Source: Roseovarius sp. Pro17
GTDB lineage: Bacteria; Pseudomonadota; Alphaproteobacteria; Rhodobacterales; Rhodobacteraceae
Reading direction: 5' to 3'
Assembly (NCBI RefSeq): GCF_035599575.1
Contig: NZ_CP141179.1
Coordinates: forward strand, 496,001-560,000
Length of the DNA: 64,000 nucleotides
In this document: positions 46,295 through 56,416 of the stretch, one piece after another
Layout of the letters: each line of letters starts with the position of its first letter
Numbering within the stretch: position 1 is the first letter of the stretch
Translations under genes and position numbers: made by a program
The notes under the pieces: model-generated
Databases searched by the model: none
Seen by the model: only the letters and a program-made list of their open reading frames with translations
What the model was told of the DNA's origin: nothing

Positions 46295-48208
46295 TCAGAG
46301 CCGCAGGCGCAGGCGCCGGAAGCCATCGGACGTCACGCCCAGATCCTCGGCGTCCAACCCATTCAGGCCGTCGCCCAACCCCAGGCCAGTATCGAGCATC
46401 GCTGTCGCGCCGGGTATCGGCTCGAACCGCCAGACGTCTTCGTATCCGGGCGGCGCGGTAAGGGGGGTCTGCGCGATCTCATCCACCAGTTGATCACGCA
46501 GAAATGCGTCCGCGACATGGACGATCCGCGCGCTAGGTGTAGGTGCAAAGGCTCCGGCACCATTGGCGCGATATGTGTTGGTAGCGAGGATGAAGCGTGC
46601 GTCATCCTGCACCGTCTGCCCCGCATGGCGCAGATCACGGATGCGCCCCGCGCATGTCCCGATGCGTGCGCCATATCGGTCGTAGCTGGGCGGCTCAGTC
46701 AGGTCGATCCGGTAGGTCAGCCCCGAGATCACGTCGAAATCGTGGCCGGGAATGGTGTAGTCGCGCAGCATCCCTTCGGGCGCGCCGGGATGGATCGTGG
46801 CAAAGCAGATGGCCGCGCGCTCCAGCCAGTCGCGCAGCGCGGCGCCGTCGATCAGCACGCCGCACAGGTGATTGGGAAACGGATAGAGATCAGCAGCATG
46901 GCGCAGCGACAGCGGACCGGCGGGCAGGTCGGTAAAGTTGCGCGGACCGCCGCGGCCGCCCGTCTTGAACGCCGGAGTTGCCGAAAGAACGGGCAGACCC
47001 TCATGCGCGGTACCAGCGAGGGCGCGCGACAGCAGACGCGTCTGCACCCCATTCATTGCGGCGACCGAAGGGTCCGAGCGCGCCATCGCGAGGTAGCTGT
47101 GCAGCCGTGTACGGGCCTGCCCGATGGGCTGCTGCATGTGGCGCAGTGTTAGTTGGTGCGCCGGGGCGAGGGCACGCGCCAGTTCGGCGTCGCAGGGCGC
47201 CGGGCTGGCGGGCACGCCGCCATTCGCAGGTCGCAGGACCGGCCGTGCCTCGGCAGAGTGGCCGGTCACCTGCCAGCGCCCGTCGCACGCCTCGAGCGCG
47301 AGATCGATCACGCCGATATGCGCGGCCCCAGCGCCCGCCATCACGGCTGGCGTTCCGGACAGCAGGCCGCGGCCATGATCGACGCCCGGCGCGCCAGGCG
47401 CGCCCGGCTGGGGGAACAGGTCGTGGCTGTGGCCCGCCATGATCGCATCGACGCCAGTAATGCCCGCCAACTCCAGCGCCGCATTCTCCATCATCGGGCC
47501 GCGCGGGGCGCTGTCGATGCCGCTATGGGCTAGCAGCAGCACGATATCCGCGCCGTCGGCGCGCATTCGGGGGACCATCGCGCGCGCGGTTTCGACCATG
47601 TCATGCGCGTGCAGCCGCCCAGCCAAATGCGCATGATCCCAAGTGACGATCTGAGGCGGCACCAGTCCCAGCACGCCGACGGTCAACGCGTGTGGCGTGC
47701 CTGCATCGCATGTGATGGTGCGGCGCAGCAGCAGGTAGGACGGCAGGCTAAGGCCAGCGGGCGCGCGGCCCTCCACGGGCGAGATATTGGCGCAAGTAAA
47801 GGGAAAGTCGGCATCCCTCAGTGTGCGGGCCAGCCAGCTGAGGCCGAAGTTGAACTCGTGATTGCCCAGCGTTGCTGCGTCGTAGTGCAGCCGGTTCATC
47901 GCATCAATCACCGGGTTGGCCCCAGGCCATTCATTGTCCTGCCCGGTGGTCAGATCGCCCATGGGTGTGCCTTGCAGCGCGTCGCCATTGTCAAAGAGCA
48001 AGGTATTGCGCACCTCGGTGCGCGCCGCGCGGATCAGCGTGGCGATGCGGGTCAGCCCGTAAGGCTGATCGCCTGCGTCGGCATAATAGTCGTAGGCCAT
48101 CAGATGCGCGTGCAGATCGGTCGTGCCCAGCAGGCGCAGCCCGGCGGTCGTGCCGTGCGCGGGGACTGGCGCGGTTTCGCGCGCCTGAAGGGACGATATC
48201 GGCGCCAT
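46295..48208 (-). CDS. CpdB-like cyclic phosphodiesterase/nucleotidase, no signal peptide
   Basis: 637 residues with the two-domain 5'-nucleotidase/CpdB architecture. The metallophosphatase motifs are TTDLHAHLM (about 28-36), FDNGDALQG (about 72-80), GNHEF and GHSHD. The C-terminal substrate domain follows (about 350-620). The family cleaves 2',3'-cyclic nucleotides and 3'-nucleotides, normally in the periplasm. Here the chain begins MAPISSLQARET with no hydrophobic leader, and AGGAG five bases before the ATG supports this start. The location is therefore uncertain. Confidence 0.88.
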   Translation of the reverse strand: MAPISSLQARETAPVPAHGTTAGLRLLGTTDLHAHLMAYDYYADAGDQPYGLTRIATLIRAARTEVRNTLLFDNGDALQGTPMGDLTTGQDNEWPGANPVIDAMNRLHYDAATLGNHEFNFGLSWLARTLRDADFPFTCANISPVEGRAPAGLSLPSYLLLRRTITCDAGTPHALTVGVLGLVPPQIVTWDHAHLAGRLHAHDMVETARAMVPRMRADGADIVLLLAHSGIDSAPRGPMMENAALELAGITGVDAIMAGHSHDLFPQPGAPGAPGVDHGRGLLSGTPAVMAGAGAAHIGVIDLALEACDGRWQVTGHSAEARPVLRPANGGVPASPAPCDAELARALAPAHQLTLRHMQQPIGQARTRLHSYLAMARSDPSVAAMNGVQTRLLSRALAGTAHEGLPVLSATPAFKTGGRGGPRNFTDLPAGPLSLRHAADLYPFPNHLCGVLIDGAALRDWLERAAICFATIHPGAPEGMLRDYTIPGHDFDVISGLTYRIDLTEPPSYDRYGARIGTCAGRIRDLRHAGQTVQDDARFILATNTYRANGAGAFAPTPSARIVHVADAFLRDQLVDEIAQTPLTAPPGYEDVWRFEPIPGATAMLDTGLGLGDGLNGLDAEDLGVTSDGFRRLRLRL

Positions 48209-48423
48209 GCGCTCTCCTGCTATTATGGCCAGAGCGCCGCTGAGATTGGGCGGGGTGGCGCCTGACTGCTAGCGCATCTTTTACGGTTCTCAAACCCTTA
48301 TCCATCAACCTTAAGGTGATTACGTTTAAATTTTCAACAGTGTTGCGGGCATGTCATGCGCCGCTTGCGCAGGCTGGGCGATCGTGGCACCTGAGGTGCG
48401 ACGCAATCAGCTGGGAGGCGCGC

Positions 48424-49380
48424 GTGAAACTGGCCGAGACCGTGACGTTTGCAGGCGCAACGCTGGACCGCGCGGCCGAACTGCGCGGCACCGATCTGGC
48501 CCCCATCATCGCTGGGCATGGCGCGCAGACGATCCTGCTGTGGCGCGGCAAGCCGTTGGTGCAGGCGGGCGCGCTGGCACCTCTTATACGTCTTGGGCTG
48601 GATCATCCGGTGCTGGAGGGCGCGCGGTGTGTCCTGTTGGGTCGCGAAGCCGGCGGGCAACTGATCTTTGCGCATGATATTTCGCATTGGGTGCCGGATG
48701 AAGAGACGGGCGCGCTGGACACGTTTCTGGACCCGTCCGAGCAGCACCACGCGGCGCTGCCTGAAACTCAGGTCTTTGCCGAGCTGCGCCGCATCATGAC
48801 GTTGCTGACGGTCGAGGATGCGGCGCTGGCGACGGCGGCGCGGGCGTTGTTTGGCTGGCACGACATCCACGGGTTCTGCGCGCGGTGTGGCGCGGCTAGT
48901 GATATGGTGCAATCGGGATGGCAGCGCAGTTGCCCGGCCTGTGGCGGTCAGCATTTCCCGCGTACAGATCCGGTCGTCATCATGTTGATTACGCGCGGAA
49001 ACTCGACGCTACTGGGTCGCTCGCCCGGCTGGCCGGAGGGGATGTATTCGCTGCTGGCGGGTTTTGTCGAACCGGGCGAGACAATCGAGGCCGCCGTGCG
49101 CCGCGAAGTCCATGAGGAGACCCACGTGCAGGTGGGTGAGGTCGGCTATCTGGCCAGCCAGCCCTGGCCGTTTCCCGCGTCGCTGATGATCGGCTGCCGG
49201 GGCGTCGCGCTGAGCGATGACATCACCATAGACCCGGTCGAGATTGAGGATGCCGTCTGGGTCACACGCGAGGAGGTGATGGATGCCTTCGCCGGACGCC
49301 ATGCGTTTCTGGCCCCTGCGCGCGAGGGGGCAATCGCGCAGTTTTTACTGCGCAACTGGCTTGCGGACAAGCTGGATTGA
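48424..49380 (+). CDS. nudC: NAD(+) diphosphatase / RNA deNADding Nudix
   Basis: 318 residues. A four-cysteine zinc site CARCG (about 157-161) and CPACGGQHFPRTDP (about 175-188) precedes the Nudix box GFVEPGETIEAAVRREVHEE (about 225-244). The NudC signature SQPWPFPASLM follows. It hydrolyses NADH to NMNH and AMP and can remove NAD caps from RNA. The start is GTG at 48424, with GGGAGG five bases before; an upstream in-frame ATG would add 36 residues with no homology. Confidence 0.93.
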   Translation: MKLAETVTFAGATLDRAAELRGTDLAPIIAGHGAQTILLWRGKPLVQAGALAPLIRLGLDHPVLEGARCVLLGREAGGQLIFAHDISHWVPDEETGALDTFLDPSEQHHAALPETQVFAELRRIMTLLTVEDAALATAARALFGWHDIHGFCARCGAASDMVQSGWQRSCPACGGQHFPRTDPVVIMLITRGNSTLLGRSPGWPEGMYSLLAGFVEPGETIEAAVRREVHEETHVQVGEVGYLASQPWPFPASLMIGCRGVALSDDITIDPVEIEDAVWVTREEVMDAFAGRHAFLAPAREGAIAQFLLRNWLADKLD

Positions 49381-49455
49381 GGCGACAATGCCGCCCAAGA
49401 TCCCAGCGGGCCGGAGAGGCACACGCAAAGGACGGCAGCGGACAGGCAGAACCAC

Positions 49456-49923
49456 ATGATATTCACGACACGCGAAGATATCGAAGCGCCGATTGATTTC
49501 GTGTTTGCTCAGATATCTGATTTTGCCGGACTCGAACGCTCGATCCTGAGGCGCGGGGCTGAGGTGCAGCGCAAGGTCGACCGCATTCCACACGCCGCCG
49601 GAATGGTCTGGGACGCGGCCTTTGATCTGCGCGGCAAGCGGCGCGAGATGGAGGTGACGCTGGTCACTTTCGAGTCGCCGAGCGCCATGTGTTTTGAGGC
49701 AGCGTCAAAATCGCTGAATGGCGACCTGTCTGTCGATCTGGTGGCGCTGTCGCGCGGGCGCACGCGCCTGTCGATGTCGGGTGAGTTGAAGCCGCAGAAC
49801 CTGTCGGCGCGGCTGTTGGTGCAATCGCTGAAGCTGGCGCGCGGCAATATGTCCAAACGTTTCGAGATGCGCGTGGCGTCCTACGCCAAGGATATCGAAG
49901 ACAAATATACGCGCCGCGCCTGA
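49456..49923 (+). CDS. SRPBCC-fold protein
   Basis: 155 residues with the START-like SRPBCC pattern (REDIEAPIDFVFAQISDFAGLERSI, in parts REDIEAPIDF and ISDFAGLERSI). It likely binds a hydrophobic ligand in the cytoplasm; the function is unknown. It lies 75 bp downstream of nudC on the same strand, so the two may be cotranscribed, and a strong terminator follows. Confidence 0.75.
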   Translation: MIFTTREDIEAPIDFVFAQISDFAGLERSILRRGAEVQRKVDRIPHAAGMVWDAAFDLRGKRREMEVTLVTFESPSAMCFEAASKSLNGDLSVDLVALSRGRTRLSMSGELKPQNLSARLLVQSLKLARGNMSKRFEMRVASYAKDIEDKYTRRA

Positions 49924-49961
49924 CCTTTCGCTCAGCCAGCCCTTGTCGCTATGCCCACATG

Positions 49962-50001
49962 CAACCGGCGCCGTATGCAATCCGGCGCCGGTTGTCGTTT
50001 T
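49962..50001 (+). terminator. Intrinsic terminator after the SRPBCC gene
   Basis: CAACCGGCGCCG and CGGCGCCGGTTG form a perfect 12-bp stem with a 9-nt loop, followed by TCGTTTT. Confidence 0.88.
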
Positions 50002-50031
50002 GCCGCTCTGGGCTGGCTAGTCTGAGTTATC

Positions 50032-50289
50032 TTACACAGTGCCGCGGTCCTTGCGGTCCGCAATATCACGGGCTTTAGGCTGGGCGACGCCACCGCGTTC
50101 GTCGCGGCTCAATTCGCTGACCTTATAGTCCTTGCGGTCGCCGATGTCGCGTGCGCCGATGCTGTGGCTGTCTGCGCGGTCGCCGATGTCACGGGCGGCG
50201 ATCATGTCCGGCTGGGCGGGGGTGAAATCTGCGGCCAGTGCCGGAGCGGCGGTGGCGGCGAGAAGGGCGATGAGGGCAATGCGGGTCAT
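50032..50289 (-). CDS. Small exported ARDIGDR-repeat protein
   Basis: 85 residues. A signal peptide (1-20) ends ALAA. The mature 65 residues carry ARDIGDR at 32-38 and 46-52 and ARDIADR at 73-79; the last two are followed by KD. The sequence is charged, with no cysteines or membrane segment. The start at 50289 has AAAGGA upstream; the frame could open earlier, but the leader would then be misplaced. I do not recognise a family. It lies between convergent SRPBCC and pheA, alone. Confidence 0.75.
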   Translation of the reverse strand: MTRIALIALLAATAAPALAADFTPAQPDMIAARDIGDRADSHSIGARDIGDRKDYKVSELSRDERGGVAQPKARDIADRKDRGTV

Positions 50290-50488
50290 TGGAATAGTCC
50301 TTTCAAAATTGAGGTTCATTTGCAGTGTGGCGGGGCGGTATCGCCGTGCCATGTCACCTAATGTGAACCTATCGGTCTTAAATAAAAACCCACCTCGCCA
50401 CTCTGTGAAATCAGCCTAATCCTCTGTCACGCTGGCGCGACGTTCAGCAACGTCGGGCGTGAGAATAGCGTGATGGGACTGTAACAAA

Positions 50489-50519
50489 AAACGCCTGCCA
50501 GAAATTCCGACAGGCGTTT
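50489..50519 (-). terminator. Intrinsic terminator of pheA
   Basis: On the minus strand AAACGCCTG and CAGGCGTTT form a 9-bp stem, followed by a run of six T. It begins 26 bases after the pheA stop. Confidence 0.85.
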
Positions 50520-50545
50520 AAATATAAATAATATCAGTAATTTAA

Positions 50546-51379
50546 CTAGTCTCGACGTGGATCGCGTGGATACACGCCGAGGATGTTCACCTGACTGGTG
50601 AAGTAATCCAGCTCTTCGAGCGCCAATGCAACATTTGCGTCCTCGGGGTGCCCTTCGACATCCGAGTAGAACTGAGTCGCCGAAAACGATCCACCTACCA
50701 TGTAGCTTTCCAGCTTGGTCATGTTGACGCCGTTAGTGGCGAACCCGCCCATCGCCTTATAAAGAGCGGCGGGAATGTTGCGCACCTCAAAGACGAAGCT
50801 GGTCATCATCCCTGCGGTTCCACGCCGCGTCAGGTCCGGTTCGCGCGCCATCACCAAAAAGCGTGTGGTGTTGTCGCCCTCGTCCTCGATCCCGCTTGCC
50901 AGAACGTCGAGGCCATAGATCTCGCCCGCCAGCGCGCTGGCCAGCGCGGCGGTGGCTGGATCGCGCAGCTCGGCCACTTCTCGGGCCGATCCGGCGGTGT
51001 CCGCACCGGTGAGGCGCGAAATACCGTGCGTTTCCAGAAAGCCCCGGCACTGACCTAGCAGCATCGGGTGGCTCTTGGCCCGTTTCACGCTGGCCAGCGG
51101 CGTGCCTGTGACAGCAAGCAGCGCGATCTCGACCCGGACAAAGGCCTCGGCGATGATGTGCAACCCACTACCGGGCAGCAGGTGGTGGATGTCCGCGACC
51201 CGCCCGAAGGTCGAGTTTTCGACCGGCAGCATGGCGAGGTCCGCAGTGCCGCTGCGCACCGCCTCGATCGCGTCCTCGAACGTACGGCAGGGCAGGGGCG
51301 TGGCATCCGGATACGTCTCGCGGCAGGCCTGATGGGAGTATGCCCCCGGTTCGCCCTGAAAGGCTATGCTATGGCTCAT
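50546..51379 (-). CDS. pheA: Prephenate dehydratase
   Basis: 277 residues, monofunctional. The dehydratase domain (1-180) holds the catalytic NTTRFL (about 169-174), and an ACT domain follows (about 195-275). It makes phenylpyruvate for phenylalanine synthesis. The regulatory ACT motif that usually reads ESRP is LESYMVGG here, and the GALV region is AALYKAMGG. Feedback control by phenylalanine may therefore differ. Monocistronic, with its own terminator. Confidence 0.95.
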   Translation of the reverse strand: MSHSIAFQGEPGAYSHQACRETYPDATPLPCRTFEDAIEAVRSGTADLAMLPVENSTFGRVADIHHLLPGSGLHIIAEAFVRVEIALLAVTGTPLASVKRAKSHPMLLGQCRGFLETHGISRLTGADTAGSAREVAELRDPATAALASALAGEIYGLDVLASGIEDEGDNTTRFLVMAREPDLTRRGTAGMMTSFVFEVRNIPAALYKAMGGFATNGVNMTKLESYMVGGSFSATQFYSDVEGHPEDANVALALEELDYFTSQVNILGVYPRDPRRD

Positions 51380-51526
51380 GGTCGCGCGTTCCTTGCAGTG
51401 CGGCCCGCCGCCGGGCGCGAAATGGGCCGGGGGGAGGGCATTTGGTCGCGCAAACTATACCTTGCGCAGAGGGAGGGGAAGCGGATAGATACGCGGCCAA
51501 AGGGATATCAAACGGGAAGCAGGCTC

Positions 51527-52051
51527 ATGTTCGATACAATGACATTCACCAAAATTCTAGGCGGCTTTGCCGGTGCGTTTCTGGTGTTCCTGCTGGGCAA
51601 ATTCGTCGCTGAGGAAGTCTACGCCGCCAGGGTAGGTGGCCATGACGGCGAAGTGGTGCAGGGGTATCTGATCGACACCGGCGCTGGCGACGAAGATAGC
51701 GGCGCAGAAGAGAGCGGCCCATCCTTTGACGAGGTTTACGCCTCGGCCGATGCCGGCAAGGGCGAGCGCGTGTTCAACAAATGCAAGGCCTGCCACAAGC
51801 TGGAAAAAGGCGATAATTCGACCGGCCCTTACCTCTATGGCGTGGTCGATCGCGAAGTTGATACCGCCGAAGGCTTTGGCTATTCCGGCGCGCTGGAGCA
51901 GGTCGTCGATATCTGGACGCCCGAGCATCTGGACGGCTTTCTCAAAAACCCGCAGGGCTATGCGCCCGGCACCGCCATGAGCTTTGCCGGTCTGAGCAAG
52001 GTCGAGGACCGCGCCAATGTGATTGCATATCTGGCCACGTTCGGCGGCTAA
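51527..52051 (+). CDS. Membrane-anchored cytochrome c (c552/cy type)
   Basis: 174 residues. An uncleaved N-terminal helix (about 8-27) anchors a periplasmic class I cytochrome. The heme site is CKACH (86-90) and the sixth ligand is Met151 in PGTAMSF. A Glu/Asp-rich linker (about 50-70) joins the two. Such proteins carry electrons from the bc1 complex to cytochrome oxidases in Paracoccus and Rhodobacter. It diverges from pheA and ends with a strong terminator. Confidence 0.93.
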   Translation: MFDTMTFTKILGGFAGAFLVFLLGKFVAEEVYAARVGGHDGEVVQGYLIDTGAGDEDSGAEESGPSFDEVYASADAGKGERVFNKCKACHKLEKGDNSTGPYLYGVVDREVDTAEGFGYSGALEQVVDIWTPEHLDGFLKNPQGYAPGTAMSFAGLSKVEDRANVIAYLATFGG

Positions 52052-52071
52052 ACCGCGCAATTCACGCCTTT

Positions 52072-52107
52072 AGGGCTGCTGTTCCTGCCGGGACGGCGGC
52101 CCTTTTT
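52072..52107 (+). terminator. Intrinsic terminator of the cytochrome c gene
   Basis: AGGGCTGCTGTTCC pairs with GGGACGGCGGCCCT (14 bp, three G-U) around TGCC, followed by TTTTT. Confidence 0.9.
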
Positions 52108-52226
52108 CGTGCCAGGCCCGTGTCCGCATATTTTACCGGCTTGAATGTCGCGCCCGCCCTCCTTTAGCGTGCGCATGGCGCAACGGCGCTGTATCAAGAC
52201 GACGTGCACCATCTGGGAGAGATGCC

Positions 52227-54206
52227 ATGACATCGCTGAACGCCATAGCCAACGCTCCGACTCTGGCCAAGGCCCTCGCGCATGGCAGGGCGCTGGGATG
52301 GATGCGCGCCAGTTTTGTGGGCCTCGCCATTGCGGCACTGGCTGCACATGCGGCACTGGCTGAGAGCGAAGTCGCCGTCACGCAGGATTCAGGCGAGGTT
52401 ATCCGCAGTCATGGTTACAGCTACTTCGGTGAGCTGAAATATCCCGAGGATTATGCACATTTCGACTATGTGAACCCAGACGCGCCCAAGGGCGGCGAGA
52501 TTTCTCTGAACGCTGCTGGCACGTTCGATTCGATGAACCCCTATTCGCGCAAGGGCCGTGCGGGGGCCTATTCGTGGATGGTATACGAGAGCCTCTTGGG
52601 CGAAATGCCGGCCACGAATGAGGGTGCGCCCGCAGACGTCTATGGCGAGTCCTACGGCCTACTGGCCGAAAGCCTCGAATACGACGCGGGCAAGACGTGG
52701 GTCATCTTTCACATGCGCCCTGAGGCGACATTTTCCGATGGCACGCCAGTCACGGCGCAGGACGTTGTGTTTTCGCATAACCTGTTTCTGGATCAGGGAT
52801 TGAAATCCTACGCCGATGCGGTCAGGCGCCGCGTGATCGGCGCCGAGGCCTTGGACGATCACACGGTGAAGTTCACCTTTGCGGACGGCATTTCGCGCCG
52901 CTCGCTGATCGATCAGGTTGGCGCGGTTCCGGTTTTTCCGCGCAAATGGTACGAGGATACCGGCGCGCGCCTTGACGAACCGCGCCTAGATGCCGCGCCC
53001 GGAACGGGGCCTTACATGATGGACAGCGCGGAGGTGAACCGGCGTATCGTCTATAAACGCAATCCTGACTATTGGGCGCGCGATCTACCCATCAATGTGG
53101 GACGGCACAATTTCGATACCATCCGTATCGAATATTTCGCAGACGATTCCGCCGCGTTTCAGGCCTTTAGCGCTGGGGAATATACCTTCCGCGCGGAAAC
53201 AAACTCCAAGACATGGGCTACGGGATACGACTTCCCCGCCGTGCAAAAGGGCTGGGTCAAGCTGGAAGAGTTGCCGGACGGAATGCCCCCCACGCCCTCT
53301 GGGATCGTCTTTAACCTTGGCCGCGAGACGTTGCAGGACAAACGTGTGCGCGAGGCGGTCTCGCTGGCGTTCAACTTTGAATGGACGAACGAAAGCCTGC
53401 AATATGGCCTGTTCAAACAGCGCGATTCCTTTGTGCAGGATACGCCATTGCAGGCCATGGATGTGCCCCAAGGCGCCGAACTGGAATTACTCAAAAGTCT
53501 TGGTGATATTGTCCCGCCCGACATGCTAACTGAGCCTGCCGTGACAGCGCATACATCCGATCCCAGCCGCCTGACCGACCGGCGCAATCTACGTCGCGCG
53601 ATGAAGCTGCTGGACGAGGCGGGCTGGCCTGTGGGCGAGGGCGGGATGAGGCGCAATGCAAATGGCACGCCTCTGAGCCTCGAATTTCCCATTCCTTCCT
53701 CCGGCTCGGCCACAATCGGTGCGGTCGTCGAGAATTTCATCAATAACCTCAAGGCCATGGGCATTGATGCCAAGATGGAAAAGATTGACCCGTCGCAATA
53801 CACGCTGCGCAGCCGCGACCGCGACTATGATTTGGTGTTCGACAACTACGATGCCTTTTTGCAACCCGGCACAGGGCTGATGCAGCGTTTCGGCTCGCAA
53901 GAGGCGGCGTTCAGCCTATTCAACCCTGCGGGCCTCGCCAGCCCGATGGTGGACGCAATCATCAACGCCTCTCTGGAGTCCAACGATCCGGAAACGCAGA
54001 ACGCCGCGCTGATGGCGCTGGACCGTGCGCTGCGCTACGAGCGGTTCATGATCCCCGTCTGGTATAACGATGCGTATTGGGTCGCCTACTGGGACATGTT
54101 CGAGCATCCCGAAACGATCCCGCCCTATGCGCTGGGCGCGCTGGATTTCTGGTGGTTCAACGCTGAAAAGGCCGCCGCGCTGAAGTCGGCCGGCGCGCTG
54201 AGGTAG
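52227..54206 (+). CDS. yejA: YejA-type peptide-binding protein of an ABC importer
   Basis: 659 residues. A long signal peptide (about 1-45, ending AALAESE) precedes a family 5 solute-binding protein with the YejA-like blocks [21 protein letters not shown] (in parts [20 protein letters not shown]) and [19 protein letters not shown]. The periplasmic protein should deliver oligopeptides or microcin C-like compounds. It is followed by the permeases after seven bases. The first three genes and yejF are a complete importer. Confidence 0.92.
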   Translation: MTSLNAIANAPTLAKALAHGRALGWMRASFVGLAIAALAAHAALAESEVAVTQDSGEVIRSHGYSYFGELKYPEDYAHFDYVNPDAPKGGEISLNAAGTFDSMNPYSRKGRAGAYSWMVYESLLGEMPATNEGAPADVYGESYGLLAESLEYDAGKTWVIFHMRPEATFSDGTPVTAQDVVFSHNLFLDQGLKSYADAVRRRVIGAEALDDHTVKFTFADGISRRSLIDQVGAVPVFPRKWYEDTGARLDEPRLDAAPGTGPYMMDSAEVNRRIVYKRNPDYWARDLPINVGRHNFDTIRIEYFADDSAAFQAFSAGEYTFRAETNSKTWATGYDFPAVQKGWVKLEELPDGMPPTPSGIVFNLGRETLQDKRVREAVSLAFNFEWTNESLQYGLFKQRDSFVQDTPLQAMDVPQGAELELLKSLGDIVPPDMLTEPAVTAHTSDPSRLTDRRNLRRAMKLLDEAGWPVGEGGMRRNANGTPLSLEFPIPSSGSATIGAVVENFINNLKAMGIDAKMEKIDPSQYTLRSRDRDYDLVFDNYDAFLQPGTGLMQRFGSQEAAFSLFNPAGLASPMVDAIINASLESNDPETQNAALMALDRALRYERFMIPVWYNDAYWVAYWDMFEHPETIPPYALGALDFWWFNAEKAAALKSAGALR

Positions 54207-54213
54207 CGCCGCG

Positions 54214-55305
54214 ATGGGGGCCTATATCCTGCGGCGTTTGCTGCTGATCATCCCGACATTGCTGGGCATAATGATCATCAATTTCGCACTGGTGCAGTTC
54301 GTGCCGGGTGGCCCGGTCGAGCAGGCGATTGCCAACATGCAGGGCAAGGGCGACGTGTTCGACAGCTTTGCCGGCGGTGGCAGCGACGCGGGCGCAGCGA
54401 TGGACGCGGGCGGAGCGGGTGACAAGTATGTCGGCGCGCGCGGCCTGCCGCCAGAAATGATCGCCGAACTGGAAGAGCAGTTCGGACTCGACAAACCGCC
54501 GCTGGAGCGGTTTGCGCTGATGATGTGGAACTACATGCATTTCGATTTCGGCGAGAGCTATTTTCGCAAGATCGACGTGACGGAACTGGTTCTGGAGAAA
54601 ATGCCGGTGTCGATTTCGCTGGGCCTGTGGTCGACACTGATCGCCTATCTCATCTCGATCCCGCTGGGCGTGGCCAAGGCAGTACGCGACGGTAGCGCAT
54701 TCGACACATGGACCAGCGGCGTCATCATCGTGGCCTACGCGATCCCGGCGTTTTTGTTCGCCATCATGCTGCTCGTGCTGTTCGCGGGCGGCAGTTATTG
54801 GAAATTGTTCCCGCTGCGCGGCCTAACGTCGGATGAGTTTGAGACGTATTCGCTGGTCGGCAAGGCGCTGGATTACCTCTGGCACATCGCGCTGCCGGTG
54901 CTGGCCAGCACGATTGCCGCCTTTGCCACGCTGACGCTGCTGACGAAAAACAGCTTTCTTGACGAGGTCAAAAAGCAATACGTGATGACCGCGCGCGCCA
55001 AGGGGCTGAGCGAGCGACAGGTGCTTTATGGCCATGTGTTTCGCAATGCCATGCTGATTGTGATCGCGGGGTTTCCGACCGTGTTCATTGGCATTTTCTT
55101 TGGCGGATCGGTCCTGATTGAGACGATCTTTTCGCTGGATGGTCTTGGACGGCTGGGCTTTGAGGCCGCTGTGGGGCGCGATTATCCGGTGATGTTCGGC
55201 ACGCTGTTTCTGTTCGGCCTGATCGGGTTGGTGGTCAATATATTCAGCGACCTGATGTATGTGCTGGTCGATCCGCGCATCGACTTTGAAAAGCGGGAGG
55301 GCTAG
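54214..55305 (+). CDS. yejB: YejB-type ABC permease
   Basis: 363 residues. Six transmembrane helices with the typical first helix ([18 protein letters not shown]) and the EAA loop ([20 protein letters not shown], in parts). A Gly/Asp-rich periplasmic insertion (about 45-75, GGGSDAG, GGAGDKY) is normal for alphaproteobacterial YejB. It starts seven bases after yejA and ends four bases before yejE. Confidence 0.94.
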   Translation: MGAYILRRLLLIIPTLLGIMIINFALVQFVPGGPVEQAIANMQGKGDVFDSFAGGGSDAGAAMDAGGAGDKYVGARGLPPEMIAELEEQFGLDKPPLERFALMMWNYMHFDFGESYFRKIDVTELVLEKMPVSISLGLWSTLIAYLISIPLGVAKAVRDGSAFDTWTSGVIIVAYAIPAFLFAIMLLVLFAGGSYWKLFPLRGLTSDEFETYSLVGKALDYLWHIALPVLASTIAAFATLTLLTKNSFLDEVKKQYVMTARAKGLSERQVLYGHVFRNAMLIVIAGFPTVFIGIFFGGSVLIETIFSLDGLGRLGFEAAVGRDYPVMFGTLFLFGLIGLVVNIFSDLMYVLVDPRIDFEKREG

Positions 55306-55309
55306 GGGC

Positions 55310-56416
55310 ATGGCCCTATCTCCGCTCAATCAGCGCCGATGGCGCAATTTCCGGCGTAACCGGCGCGCGTTCTGGTCGTTGATCCTGTTTACGATCATTT
55401 TTGGGCTAAGCCTGTTCGCCGAGTTTCTGGCGAACGACAAGCCGATTCTGGTTCAGTATCGCGGCGAGTTCTATACGCCGGTCTTTAACTTCTATCCCGA
55501 GACGGCGTTCGGCGGCGATTTCAGGACCGAGGCGGTTTATCGCGATCCCGAGGTGCGCTGCCTGATCGCGTCAGGCGGGCTGGATACCTGTTTCGATGAT
55601 CCCGAAGGGGTGATTGCCGATGCTGCCGATGGGGTCGTCGAGGGCGAGGATATCCAGAGCGGCTGGGCCATCTGGCCGCCTATTCCCTATAGTTATAACA
55701 CGCCCGTTGATCGGCCCGGCGCGGCTCCGCTGCCACCAAATGCGCAGAACCTGCTGGGCACGGATAATACCAAGCGCGACGTGCTGGCGCGGGTGATCTA
55801 CGGCTTTCGGCTGTCGGTGCTTTTCACGCTGATCGTCACGACACTTGCCTCGGTCGTCGGGATCGCGGCGGGCGCTGTGCAGGGCTATTTCGGCGGCTGG
55901 CTGGACCTGACGTTCCAACGCTTTATCGAGATTTGGGCCGCGACGCCGCAGCTATATGTCATCATCATCCTCTTCGCGATCTTGCCGCGGGGGTTTTGGC
56001 TGCTGGTCGCTATAACCGTCTTGTTCGGCTGGATGGCGTTGGTCGGCGTCGTGCGGGCGGAATTCCTGCGCGCGCGCAATCTGGAATATGTGCGCGCGGC
56101 CAAGGCGCTGGGCGTCAGCAACGGGCGGATCATGTTCCGCCACATGCTGCCCAATGCGATGGTGGCTACGCTCACCATGCTGCCCTTTGTCATCACCGGC
56201 ACGATTTCCCTGCTGGCTGGCCTCGATTTTCTGGGCTTTGGCCTGCCGTCATCGTCGCCCTCCTTGGGCGAGTTGACGTTGCAGGCCAAGCAGAACTTGC
56301 AGGCCCCGTGGCTGGCCTTTACCGCGTTTTTCGCCTTTGCGATCATGCTGTCTCTGTTGGTGTTTATCTTTGAGGGCGTGCGTGATGCGTTCGATCCCAG
56401 AAAGACCTTTCAATGA
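55310..56416 (+). CDS. yejE: YejE-type ABC permease
   Basis: 368 residues. The second permease of the importer, with the OppC-like N-terminal domain, a large periplasmic loop (about 45-140, YSYNTPVDRPGA) and the EAA loop near ALGVSNGRIMFRHMLPN. The ATG at 55310 is used, because the earlier frame overlaps the yejB end. Its stop overlaps yejF (ATGA). Confidence 0.94.
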   Translation: MALSPLNQRRWRNFRRNRRAFWSLILFTIIFGLSLFAEFLANDKPILVQYRGEFYTPVFNFYPETAFGGDFRTEAVYRDPEVRCLIASGGLDTCFDDPEGVIADAADGVVEGEDIQSGWAIWPPIPYSYNTPVDRPGAAPLPPNAQNLLGTDNTKRDVLARVIYGFRLSVLFTLIVTTLASVVGIAAGAVQGYFGGWLDLTFQRFIEIWAATPQLYVIIILFAILPRGFWLLVAITVLFGWMALVGVVRAEFLRARNLEYVRAAKALGVSNGRIMFRHMLPNAMVATLTMLPFVITGTISLLAGLDFLGFGLPSSSPSLGELTLQAKQNLQAPWLAFTAFFAFAIMLSLLVFIFEGVRDAFDPRKTFQ

